A DNA stretch of 64,000 nt from Paenibacillus sp. V4I3 (lineage in GTDB: Bacteria; Bacillota; Bacilli; Paenibacillales; NBRC-103111), in assembly GCF_030817215.1 (NCBI RefSeq), contig NZ_JAUSZA010000001.1, forward strand, positions 6,856,501-6,920,500. The letters are read 5' to 3'. Each line of letters begins with the position of its first letter. Position 1 is the first letter of the stretch. The notes beneath the pieces are model-generated. The model did no database searches and was not told the origin of the DNA. It was given only the letters and a program-made list of their open reading frames with translations. Below are positions 1 to 8,384 of the stretch, piece by piece. Made by a program: the position numbers and the translations under genes.

Positions 1-182
1 TATTCATCATTATTTATATAAAAAAATGAAGTTTTGAGATACCTACGAAATTTGTGAATTTTTCATAGAATAATTAGATATTACAACTGAGGTAACATCT
101 ACATCACTCGCTCCGCAAAGCACCTTACTCCCTCGCGTTCGCAGCCTATGAAATCCGGCAGCACCAGACTGTTTGCGGATAT
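1..182. repeat. Direct repeat copy 1 flanking an AraC gene
   Basis: This stretch is nearly identical to 1274-1445 and in the same orientation. It begins tattcatcattatttata and runs to gtttgcggatat. The two copies differ by a few substitutions, a 7-base deletion and a 3-base deletion in copy 2. It starts at the window edge, so the full length of this copy is unknown. No convincing protein is encoded. The stretch 183-288 after it, up to the AraC stop, shows nothing I recognise. Confidence 0.85.
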
Positions 183-288
183 GGTTTACTTTCACTCTGA
201 GAGCAAGCATCATAAAAGATAATCGCTGTATGCCAAATACTTAAAACTCCAGAAAATAATAGTGTTAGCATCATCATTGCGTCAGAAT

Positions 289-1104
289 CTACATCGATTT
301 TCTCATTTCCCTTCTGAATTGTCCGGGTGAAACCTTGTATCGCCTTTGGAACAACCGATAAAATGATCTAGACTCCATACCAATATTTTCTGCCACCTGC
401 TCAACAGTCATTTCTTCGGTTTCAAGCAAACATGCCGCCTGTTCTAATTGAACTTTCAAAATATATTGATAAATAGAGTGACCCAGTTCGTTCTTAAATA
501 ATTTATTTAAGTGCTGCGATGTATAACCAACCATTCGAGAAATCTCGTCTACCTTAAGTTTACTTGAGTAATGATCGTAGATAAAATTCACTACTTTCTG
601 AATTGTTAAATTTGGATTAATCGTAAATACGTGTAATCCTATGGTTTGAAGTTTAGCTTCTACTAACAAAGAATAAATGATCTCAGAAGTCTTTAACGAT
701 CTGTCTCTGTAATCTTCTGACATACATAGCGCATCTATCAACTCTAATATTCTATCTGAAGAATTCACAATTACTGGCCTGTTCATTTTTAATCGAAATT
801 GCAATAGGAGCATAAGGTTACAATCAAATCGTACTGTCGCAATCTCCCACTTTTCATCTAATGACTTATATTCAAAACTTATACTAGGCGTAATAATGAC
901 CAACTGATTAGCTTGAATTACAAATTCAGGCTGGCTATTTATTCGAAATAGTCCTTTCCCCCTTAAACAGAATATAATCTCACAATGACTACTCTCCTCA
1001 GTAAAATAACCAACTGGGTTGCGAATATAGCCTGCTGCGCTTAGTCGAAATGGAAGTGACAAATTTGTTTGAGCTATCTTTGAGAATAAGTCTTGTGAAA
1101 TCAA
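289..1104 (-). CDS. AraC-family transcriptional regulator
   Basis: The protein has 271 residues. An N-terminal cupin-like sensing region spans roughly residues 15-150, and two helix-turn-helix motifs fill about the last 100 residues. The second contains VEQVAENIGMESRSFYRLFQ followed by a typical YKVSPGQFR end. It probably senses a sugar and activates nearby genes in the cytoplasm. The start codon appears to be TTG at 1104, just after a run of eight G (1109-1116) that acts as the ribosome binding site; no better ATG lies near. A perfect cre lies about 90 bases upstream. The gene sits between two direct repeats. It is clearly related to the truncated AraC gene at 55754-56416. Family assignment is secure; target and ligand are unknown. 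Confidence 0.9.
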   Translation of the reverse strand: MISQDLFSKIAQTNLSLPFRLSAAGYIRNPVGYFTEESSHCEIIFCLRGKGLFRINSQPEFVIQANQLVIITPSISFEYKSLDEKWEIATVRFDCNLMLLLQFRLKMNRPVIVNSSDRILELIDALCMSEDYRDRSLKTSEIIYSLLVEAKLQTIGLHVFTINPNLTIQKVVNFIYDHYSSKLKVDEISRMVGYTSQHLNKLFKNELGHSIYQYILKVQLEQAACLLETEEMTVEQVAENIGMESRSFYRLFQRRYKVSPGQFRREMRKSM

Positions 1105-1195
1105 ATGGCCCCCCCCTTTATGAACTTCACTCTATCTGCTACACAACATGCTGACTCCCATAAATTTTTTCTTTATTGTTAATTCCCTAAGACAA

Positions 1196-1211
1196 TTGAT
1201 AACGCTTACAT
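1196..1211 (-). promoter_or_regulatory. cre site (CcpA box) upstream of AraC gene
   Basis: On the minus strand this reads ATGTAAGCGTTATCAA, which fits the cre consensus WTGNAARCGNWWWCAW at every position. It lies about 90 bases before the AraC start, so carbon catabolite repression by CcpA is the natural inference. I could not place a clear -35/-10 pair around it. Confidence 0.65.
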
Positions 1212-1273
1212 TTCACCAGATTCATATACAGCATTTGGATTTCTCTCCTTGTTGTGGGTCAGATGTAAAAGCG

Positions 1274-1445
1274 TATTCATCATTATTTATATAAAAAAAT
1301 GAAGATCTGAGATACCTACGAAATTCGTGAATTTTTCATAGAATAATTAGATATTACAACTGAGGTACATCACTCGCTCCGCAAAGCGCCTTGCTCCCTC
1401 GCGTTCGCAGCCTATGAAATCCGGCAGCACCATGTTTGCGGATAT
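1274..1445. repeat. Direct repeat copy 2 flanking an AraC gene
   Basis: Second copy of the repeat at 1-182, 172 bases long, directly upstream of the AraC promoter region. Its right end runs straight into the decayed SGNH-hydrolase gene at 1446-1876. I see no inverted ends or transposase. Confidence 0.85.
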
Positions 1446-1876
1446 TCGGACGGATGACGTTTGGCCGGCGGCATGCCCGGGCGCATCGTAGGCAGGCACT
1501 AATGTCGCATCCATATTATTGGGGAAGCTGTCGCCCGCAGCGAGTGTCGTGATCGTCCACGAAAATACCAGATAATGCTCTTCCGGATTGTGATCTCGGC
1601 GGCATCGCTCCAGAACGTTTCTCCCGGTAAAACCATCCTGGACATAGACGAATCGAACATTACCGGGATGCTTCCGTCGGGCAATTTCCCGCCGTCAGCG
1701 ATGTAAGCCGCCTCGATTCGGAGCGGTCTGCCCATGTAGATAATGCGCTTCTAACATTTTACAGCCAGTCCCGCAAGCCTCTAACAAAGCGTCAAGCTTC
1801 AATATCCCTCAATGGAATAAAAATCCAATCTTGGAATCCCGCCACCATTCCATATCTTCATCGCTCTGGTAGACAT
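1446..1876 (-). pseudogene. Remnant of an SGNH/GDSL-hydrolase gene
   Basis: A good ribosome binding site (AAAGGGGG) precedes an ATG at 1876, but that frame stops after about 25 codons. From about 1735 a second frame reads GRPLRIEAAYIADGG and continues to FWSDAAEITI. Near 1590 the sense shifts to a third frame reading PEEHYLVFSWTITTLAAGD and then HAAGQTS. This pattern (beta-rich stretch, SDA, LVFSW, then QTS) is typical of the N-terminal part of bacterial SGNH/GDSL esterases. The catalytic domain is absent; the gene is cut off where direct repeat copy 2 begins. It is therefore a broken piece with at least one frameshift and one stop. The family call rests on pattern recognition only. Confidence 0.55.
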
Positions 1877-1947
1877 GTTTAATCACCCCCTTTAAAGAGA
1901 TAAAGAGCAGGACTTCACAGTCGCTGCTCTTCCGTTCCTCCCGTTTT

Positions 1948-3547
1948 TCAGGGATTCACAAACTGCCACTGCAGGTTGGTACTGGCATCGCTGCTCCACT
2001 GCTTCAAGTCGGAGCCGTTAGCCGTATTGCCGCCGCCATCCAAAATAAAGACCGGTTGAAGCATTCTTGATCCTGTAATTGCCTCCGTATGCTTCCAAAT
2101 TCCATCGCTGGTTGTAGCTGTCGCTGCTGCTCCACTGCCCGCAAATGGAGCCGTTAGCGGTACGGTACATACCGTCAAGATACAAACCTGTTGCAACATT
2201 TTTTATTTTGTAATAGCTTCCGTAGAATTCCATCACCCATTGCTGGTTGCTACTGGCGCTGGTACTCCATTGGCCTGCATTTGAACCATCTGCGGTACGG
2301 CCCATGCCGTCAATATACAAACCTGTGGTCACGTTCTTCATTTTAGAAGTTTTCATGACACTCATGATCGCATCAATAATTCCTTGCTGTGTGATCGTAT
2401 AGGTAGACCTGTTAAACAATCCAAAACCATAATTTCCATTCCATCCATTATCCCAAATAATCGGTACCGAACCGTATTTCCTGGCTGTTGCGCTTACCGC
2501 TTTTGCAAATGCCGCACGATACGTATTATTCGTTGAATCATAGGCCATTTTATCTATGGAACCGAATTCACCGACGACCACAGGATATCCTTGGGTTACG
2601 AATTTATCATACGTAGACTTCAGTTGCGAATCCAAATAATCTTCCTGTCCCCAAGTGGATTTTTTCGACGTGTTGGTAGCTGTTGCTCCCCATTGGGTTA
2701 TGGTACCGGATTCCTCACCGCAGAAGTCCCAAGGCGAGTAATAATGAACGGATATCATGATTCTTTTTTCAGAACTCGGAATCGCAGTTGATCTGTAATT
2801 GTCTGTAGGAAGCGCAAAGCCATAATTGCCTACTGTATAATCAATGCTGGTATTCCAGCCGGGAATCAGAAGCCATCTTGCGCTATTGTTTCCTCCGGTT
2901 TGTCTTACGGTATCTACAAAGATTTGATTATAAGCATTAAGATTTGAATAGTATGTGGTGTTAGGCGTTTCCCACGTCCCATCAAATTCTTCGTTCATGG
3001 ATTCAAAGATCAAATGCTCATCATAATTGACAAACGTATTAGCAATCTGCTGCCAGACTTTTTGATATTTGGCCCTGATCGTTGTTTGATCGTTTGAATT
3101 GACTAGCAGCCAAGAACCGGGGACTGAATTGTACCCGTCTCCATGAATGTTAGTAATGACATACAAGCCTTCGTTGTAGGCATAGTCCACGACTGTTTTC
3201 ACTCTGTTCAGCCATGCAGAATCAATCGTATAATTCGGTGCACTCCCTATCTTATTCAAATACGAAACAGGGATACGGATTGTTTTAAATCCTGCTGCTT
3301 TTACCCTTTGAATGAACGCCTGCGTGACATTAGGAGTGCTTTCGCTGGGTGTACCGTTGGAACTGAGCTCAAGCTGGTTTCCCAGATTCCAGCCCGCCCC
3401 CATTTCAAAAACAATTTGCGAAGCATTCAATTGCGTGAAATCGGCTGTTTCTGCAGATGCTGACGGAATCCGACCGGAAATGACAGTTGTAAACACCAAT
3501 ACCATGGCTAACAAAAAGATCCTGAAAGACTTTACTTTTGACGACAT
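1948..3547 (-). CDS. Secreted GH5 glycanase with ricin-type repeats, frameshifted near the 3' end
   Basis: The ATG at 3547 follows GGAGG at a good distance. A signal peptide covers about residues 1-32. The GH5 domain spans about 40-390: WNLGNQLEL, acid/base Glu186 in FESMNEEF, HYYSPWDF, and nucleophile Glu327 in VVVGEFGS. Three tandem ricin/CBM13-type repeats follow, each with a TGLYxDG...QWS...NQxW pattern. In the third repeat the frame shifts at the A run 2042-2045. Read literally, the protein ends at 2018 with a nonsense tail; removing one base restores LYLDGGGNTANGSDL and a stop at 1948, giving 532 residues. The enzyme probably cuts beta-1,4-glucan or a related hemicellulose outside the cell. 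The frameshift may be real or a sequencing error; the catalytic domain is intact either way. Confidence 0.85.
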
Positions 3548-3656
3548 AAATAACACCTCCGTCTCTTATTTTTGGTTCATTTTAAACGAGTTCAACCAAA
3601 AAACTCCCAACCGGTAACAACCTTGTTCATCACCTCCGTTCCATTAAGGTACACTT

Positions 3657-4304
3657 TCAGCGAATGGCAAACGGGCTGTTCTGAACGATGGATAGCCATT
3701 CGCGGGCAATGAGTTCATGGCCGACAGCCGTTGGGTGAACGCCGTCCCATATCCAATAGGCGGCATCCTTGCCGGACGAAGCCTTGTCGAACGCCTCTTG
3801 TAATGGAACGAATACCGCATCGTATTCCTCGGCCAACTGACGAACGATACGGCCGTAGTCATCGATCCGTTTTCGCCACTCCTCCCATTTTTCCTCCGTA
3901 CACCCGACTTTCAATATAAACGGCTCGCACAGCACTAATCCTGCGGAAGGCAACATCTCCTTCGTTTCCGCCAGCAAATGCCTGTACGCTCTTTCGAAAC
4001 GGTCGCCTGAACAACCCGAAAGGATCCGCCAGGCGTCGTTGACGCCGATCAGGATGCTGATCAGATCCGGCTTTAAGCTGATCGCATCATCGTCCCAGCG
4101 GGCGTATAAATCCGAAACCCGGTTTCCGCTGACACCCCGGTTGATGAAATGCGGTTGGTTGCGGGCCAATTCGAAGCCGAGCTTGCTAGCAATGATAAAA
4201 GCGTAGCCGTGTCCCAAAATGTGATTGGGATCCTCGTTGCTGTCCCGGTTGCCATCGGTTATGGAATCGCCTTGAAACAGAATCGTTTGTCGTGTTGGAT
4301 TCAT
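3657..4304 (-). CDS. SGNH-fold acetyl esterase, Axe2-like
   Basis: This 215-residue protein has the SGNH blocks: FQGDSITDG with the nucleophile Ser14, a block I/II glycine in NRGVSGNRVSDL, IGVNDAWR, and DGVHPTAVGH with the catalytic Asp-His near the C-terminus. Length and layout match cytoplasmic acetylxylan esterases such as Geobacillus Axe2. There is no signal peptide, so it probably removes acetyl groups from imported oligosaccharides. I chose the ATG at 4304 because AAGGGA lies nine bases ahead of it; the longer frame from 4322 would place that sequence inside the gene. It lies 45 bases after the GH42 gene and is probably co-transcribed with it. The exact ester substrate is not shown by the sequence. 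Confidence 0.85.
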   Translation of the reverse strand: MNPTRQTILFQGDSITDGNRDSNEDPNHILGHGYAFIIASKLGFELARNQPHFINRGVSGNRVSDLYARWDDDAISLKPDLISILIGVNDAWRILSGCSGDRFERAYRHLLAETKEMLPSAGLVLCEPFILKVGCTEEKWEEWRKRIDDYGRIVRQLAEEYDAVFVPLQEAFDKASSGKDAAYWIWDGVHPTAVGHELIAREWLSIVQNSPFAIR

Positions 4305-4349
4305 GATTGATTTTCCCTTCATTCTCGGATAAGGTTCTATTTCCCTGAC

Positions 4350-6341
4350 CTAGCAGCTGGTTTCGGCAAGCTCTACAATCTCTACGGCGTATGGCTCCAT
4401 GTCAAGCTCCGGTCCGATCCGTCTCTCGCTGAGAATACTTGGATAAGCTTGACTTAGCGTTACAGTTTGCCGCTTCCGCGAAAGATTCAATAGGAACAAA
4501 TATCGCTTCTCTCTCTTCTTGCGAACCGAAATTTGAACGCCCTCCGGCAGATCGGGGAACAGGCTCGCACCCGCTTCTGCAGCGGCCTCCCGGAAAAAGT
4601 CCAAATAAAAGCTCTCCTCGGCAACCGTCCCCAAATAATACACCTTGCCGCTTCCAAGAGAATGAACCGCAGCGGCCGGTTTGCCGGCGAAGAAATCGTC
4701 TTCGTACCAAGCGATCGGTTCCGCGTCGGAAAGCTCCAAAATATCGCACCATTGCATGCATGTGTAGGTCTTCCCATTCTTCGACCGAATGGTGTGGACG
4801 TCTTTGCCTATCGGGTCGTATTCCGACACATACACTCCGGCCGCTTCAGCCAGCGGACCGGGCAGCGGCTCCATCCGGCAAACATTGTTCATGTTTTTAA
4901 CGCCAGTGCGATTCGTTACAATCAAGGTAGCCCCGTTCCGGACACAATCCTCGAGATGGCCTGCCACGCTGTCATCCAACAAATAGAGAGATGGGGCGAC
5001 AATTAGCCGATATTCGCTTAAATCGGCTGTCGTATTCACCACATCGGTCTGAACGCCCAGCTTCGTCAATGCGCGGTGATACAGCTTCAGATTGTCGAAA
5101 TAATCCATTCCCTCCGCCTGCGGCTGAATCTGAAGCGCATTGTATTGATCGTGCGAATGGAGAATGGCCGCTTCGCCATGCACCTCCGATCCGGTCAGCA
5201 GCGGAGAGAGACGGTTCACTTCCCCGCACAGCTTGCTATACTCCTCGAACCGGCGGCCCGGAATGTTGCTATGGTCGATCAAGCCATGCCAGAATTGCTC
5301 GGCGCCTACGGAAGCGCTTCTCCACCGGAAATGCACGAGGGCATCGGCACCGCGCGATATGCACTGCCAGGCGAACGCACGTATAAACCCCGGCTGCGGC
5401 GTTCGCCACATCGGGAACCAACAGCCTGGCGGGCCGCTGATCGTTTCCATGATCCAGAAGTTCCCCCTCTTAATCCCCCGGGTTAAGTCCAGCGTCAACG
5501 CCCCGCCGTATCCGCTCGTATCCGACTTTTCCGGACTTGTGTTCGGATAATAGTCAAGGGAGGCAAAGTCCAGCGAGTCGCACAGTTTGTAATAGTCGAG
5601 GGACATCGGGTAGCTCCAAATATTATGGGTCACGAAATGATCCGGACACAGCTTCCTCAGAAGATTCACTTGCAGTTGTTGAAAATCGACGACAGAATCC
5701 GTTTCGAACCTTTTCCAGTCCAGTAAATAAGACGGGTTTTTGAAGGAGGTACCGCCCAGCGGGGGCTTGATTTGCGGCCAACTGCTGTACTCCCCGCTCC
5801 AGACGACGGTGCCCCATGCGCGGTTCAGATCCTCCAAAGATCCGTACTTGTCCGACAGCCATTCTCGGAACCGCTCGCTGCAATTGTCGCAATGACACTC
5901 GTTCAGAGCAAATTCGTTATCAATCTGCCATCCGGTTACAGCCGGATGCTTCGAATAATGCGAGGCAAGCTTATCCACGATTTTCTCCGAGTAAAGGCGC
6001 ATGGAGGGACTGTTGTAGCAACGATGTCCGCGCACACCGGGATATCGCGGATGCAGCAAGGCATCAACCGGAAGCACGTCCGGGTACCGCTCCACCAGCC
6101 AATTCGGCGGCGTGTTGGTCGGAGTTCCGATCACGACCTCGATGCCGCGTTGATGGAAAACCTCTATCGCATCGTCCAACCATGCGAAATCGTATCGCCC
6201 TTCCTCCGGCTCCAGACGCGACCATGCAAATTCGGCTAACCGAACCAGACGGACTCCCGTCTGCCGCATCAGATCCGCATCCTGATCCCACATGGCGCGC
6301 TCCCAGTGCTCCGGATAATAATCTACACCCATTTTCATCAT
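4350..6341 (-). CDS. GH42 beta-galactosidase, cytoplasmic
   Basis: The product of 663 residues starts MMKMGVDYYPEHW, the usual GH42 N-terminus. GGAGGG at 6348-6353 fixes the ATG at 6341, so the longer frame from 6452 is not real. The acid/base is Glu143 in WQIDNEF and the nucleophile is Glu299 in FWIMET. A zinc-type cysteine cluster, ECHCDNC with an earlier HRCYN, is present as in many GH42 enzymes. A trimerisation-like domain and a C-terminal beta domain follow. No signal peptide is seen. In this setting it would remove terminal galactose (or arabinopyranose) from oligosaccharides imported by the nearby transporter. It follows the tandem GH5 pair. Confidence 0.93.
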   Translation of the reverse strand: MMKMGVDYYPEHWERAMWDQDADLMRQTGVRLVRLAEFAWSRLEPEEGRYDFAWLDDAIEVFHQRGIEVVIGTPTNTPPNWLVERYPDVLPVDALLHPRYPGVRGHRCYNSPSMRLYSEKIVDKLASHYSKHPAVTGWQIDNEFALNECHCDNCSERFREWLSDKYGSLEDLNRAWGTVVWSGEYSSWPQIKPPLGGTSFKNPSYLLDWKRFETDSVVDFQQLQVNLLRKLCPDHFVTHNIWSYPMSLDYYKLCDSLDFASLDYYPNTSPEKSDTSGYGGALTLDLTRGIKRGNFWIMETISGPPGCWFPMWRTPQPGFIRAFAWQCISRGADALVHFRWRSASVGAEQFWHGLIDHSNIPGRRFEEYSKLCGEVNRLSPLLTGSEVHGEAAILHSHDQYNALQIQPQAEGMDYFDNLKLYHRALTKLGVQTDVVNTTADLSEYRLIVAPSLYLLDDSVAGHLEDCVRNGATLIVTNRTGVKNMNNVCRMEPLPGPLAEAAGVYVSEYDPIGKDVHTIRSKNGKTYTCMQWCDILELSDAEPIAWYEDDFFAGKPAAAVHSLGSGKVYYLGTVAEESFYLDFFREAAAEAGASLFPDLPEGVQISVRKKREKRYLFLLNLSRKRQTVTLSQAYPSILSERRIGPELDMEPYAVEIVELAETSC

Positions 6342-6433
6342 AAGCTGCCCTCCACCGATTGCTAAGCTAAGCAATGTTTCATTGTAAACCGTTGTTTCCC
6401 GATTTCCGCACAAATCCTTATTTCGGCAGCAGA

Positions 6434-6470
6434 GAGTCCTGTCCCTGCGCACGGGCGCAAGGCAGGACTC
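6434..6470. other. Intercistronic hairpin between GH5 and GH42
   Basis: Arms GAGTCCTG (6434-6441) and CAGGACTC (6463-6470) are perfect inverted repeats, with an inner TGCGC/GCGCA stem. On the minus strand no T-run follows, so it looks more like an mRNA-processing or stabilising hairpin than a terminator. A weaker related sequence with caggactcc lies between the two GH5 genes near 8330-8370. Confidence 0.55.
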
Positions 6471-6499
6471 CTTTTATCCCGAAACGATCGATTCTTGCT

Positions 6500-8203
6500 C
6501 TACGATGCTGTGCCCGTAATGCTCGTGCCGTTCTTCGTAATCGTGTACTCGATGATGGCGCCGCTCCAGAAGTGAAACTTCAGAATCACCGTTCCATCGT
6601 TCACTTCATTGAAGAAGCCCTGTGTAAGAGAGATTTCATTTGTAGCATAAGATGGTTTGAATGTCCGGTTGAACTCCTTGAACGAAGTCCAGTTATGCGG
6701 ACCGGCGTTGCCCCCTGCAGCGTAAGTGGCCTCCATCGTGGCAAGACGGTCGCCGTTGAAGGCAGTCGGAATCGCAAAATTTGAAGTGGTGCCTTCCACA
6801 TTTTGCAGCACCGGCGTGTCATTGTATAAAACATGGAAAGTCCAATCGGCGCCTTTGTTGAACCCAGCTTTCAATACGGCAACCTCGCCTGGTTCAGCCG
6901 ATGCGGTCAGCTTGGCGACATAACTTGCTTTGAGAGTCAGGACTTCGCCATTCAGCTCATAGTCCACGCCATTGACCAATTCGTATTTTCCATTTTTGAT
7001 GCTGGTTAGAACATTGCCGTTCAAGTTCAGATGGACTACGGCGTCCTGTTCCTGAGCACCTTTCTTGACAAAAATCAGATCGGATTCGCCAGTGGAAGAA
7101 CGGCTCTTCAAGCTGGCCATGATCTGATTGTAAAGCTCAGGATCGTTCCACTGAAGCGTTCTGCGGTCAAAACGCCCGCCGTTGTCCCACAGCATAAGTG
7201 CAAATTTGTTCTCTACGGATTTAGAGGTGAAATACTCGATAAACTTTAACATCTCGCCATGCTCGGGCACACCTTCTCCGGCATCCCAGCCGAGCAGTCC
7301 GTATTCGCCTACGATAACGGGAATTCCTTTCGATACGAACGCATTAGATACATTGTCAATCAATGTATCGACATCCTTAATCGTGTCGGCCTCGAGCTTC
7401 GGGTAGCCCGCAATATTCACACTGAACGGCCAGAAGCCGTAAAAATGAACGGTCACGATCAAATTCGGATCGTTCAGCTTGGCAATCGTGCTTGCAAGCG
7501 AATCCACACGCACTTTCTCGTGATTGCAGTATAACGTCGGCAGCACAAGCGGACGATCGGCATTTGCGCCTCCCGACGCTCTTACAAGATGGACGAAGGT
7601 TGTGTTGATCTCATCAAGAAATGCGAGCTGCGTCGTTATATCAACGTTTAAAAATTCCGGTTCGTTGATGCTTTCGAACATCAGTTTGTTGGAACGATTC
7701 TTGAAGCGGTCGGCGATTTGCGTCCATACCGCGGTATATCGGGCCAATACTTCGTCATGATTCGTAGGCATCGTTCTGGCCCACATCCAAGCGTCATGGT
7801 GAACATTGATCATGACATACAGTCCCTCTTCCAGCGACCAGTCGACGACTTGCTGAACTCGGTCCATCCAGGCCGGATCGATCTTATAATCCGGTGCGTC
7901 GCCCATCCGCCCGTTCCATGTAATCGGAATACGGATACTTTTGAAGCCCTGCTTCTTAATTTCCTTAATGAATTCTTTGGTTACGCGCGGGTTACCCCAA
8001 GCCGTCTCATCATTTTTTGTTGGATCAGTCGTATTAAATGCATCAAATGTATTGCCCAGGTTCCATCCGGGCTGCATTGCGCTGACATAAGACTGCATTT
8101 TGGTTTCTTTCGGGGAAGCAGCGGCCGAGCTGACGGGTGAAAACAACGCCAGCAGCAGGGCAACGATCATTGCGACCGACAGATATGATCTTTTTGAGCG
8201 CAT
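6500..8203 (-). CDS. Secreted GH5 endoglucanase/xyloglucanase with X2-like and CBM46-like modules (copy 1)
   Basis: 567 residues. A signal peptide ends near residue 28. The GH5 catalytic domain spans about 40-370: PGWNLGNTFDAF, IRIPITW, acid/base Glu181 in FESINEP and nucleophile Glu300 in VIVGEYG. An Ig/X2-like module (about 375-460) and a C-terminal CBM46-like domain (about 460-567, with HNWTSFKEF and FHFWSGAIIEYTITKNG) follow. This layout is known from Bacillus Cel5B-type GH5_4 enzymes acting on beta-1,3-1,4-glucan, cellulose or xyloglucan. AAAGGAG precedes the ATG. It is one of two tandem paralogues of identical length. Confidence 0.92.
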   Translation of the reverse strand: MRSKRSYLSVAMIVALLLALFSPVSSAAASPKETKMQSYVSAMQPGWNLGNTFDAFNTTDPTKNDETAWGNPRVTKEFIKEIKKQGFKSIRIPITWNGRMGDAPDYKIDPAWMDRVQQVVDWSLEEGLYVMINVHHDAWMWARTMPTNHDEVLARYTAVWTQIADRFKNRSNKLMFESINEPEFLNVDITTQLAFLDEINTTFVHLVRASGGANADRPLVLPTLYCNHEKVRVDSLASTIAKLNDPNLIVTVHFYGFWPFSVNIAGYPKLEADTIKDVDTLIDNVSNAFVSKGIPVIVGEYGLLGWDAGEGVPEHGEMLKFIEYFTSKSVENKFALMLWDNGGRFDRRTLQWNDPELYNQIMASLKSRSSTGESDLIFVKKGAQEQDAVVHLNLNGNVLTSIKNGKYELVNGVDYELNGEVLTLKASYVAKLTASAEPGEVAVLKAGFNKGADWTFHVLYNDTPVLQNVEGTTSNFAIPTAFNGDRLATMEATYAAGGNAGPHNWTSFKEFNRTFKPSYATNEISLTQGFFNEVNDGTVILKFHFWSGAIIEYTITKNGTSITGTAS

Positions 8204-8384
8204 AGAAATTCTCCTTTGGTTTCATAATTTAGGCTTCCACTGTACACGTGTTGCTTGGCGGACGTTACTTGGGTGTGCCAGTGATTCGGCCACCTTTGGA
8301 CGTAAGCTGATAATAGTCAAGTAAGCTCTGCCGCAGCGCGCAGGCGCTGGACAGGACTCCCTTTTTCCCCAATCAATTCCGGTT

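Noticed and set aside
4439..5550. Several long plus-strand open frames opposite the GH42 gene
   Set aside because: They mirror the GC-rich codons of GH42, have no ribosome binding sites and no recognisable domains.
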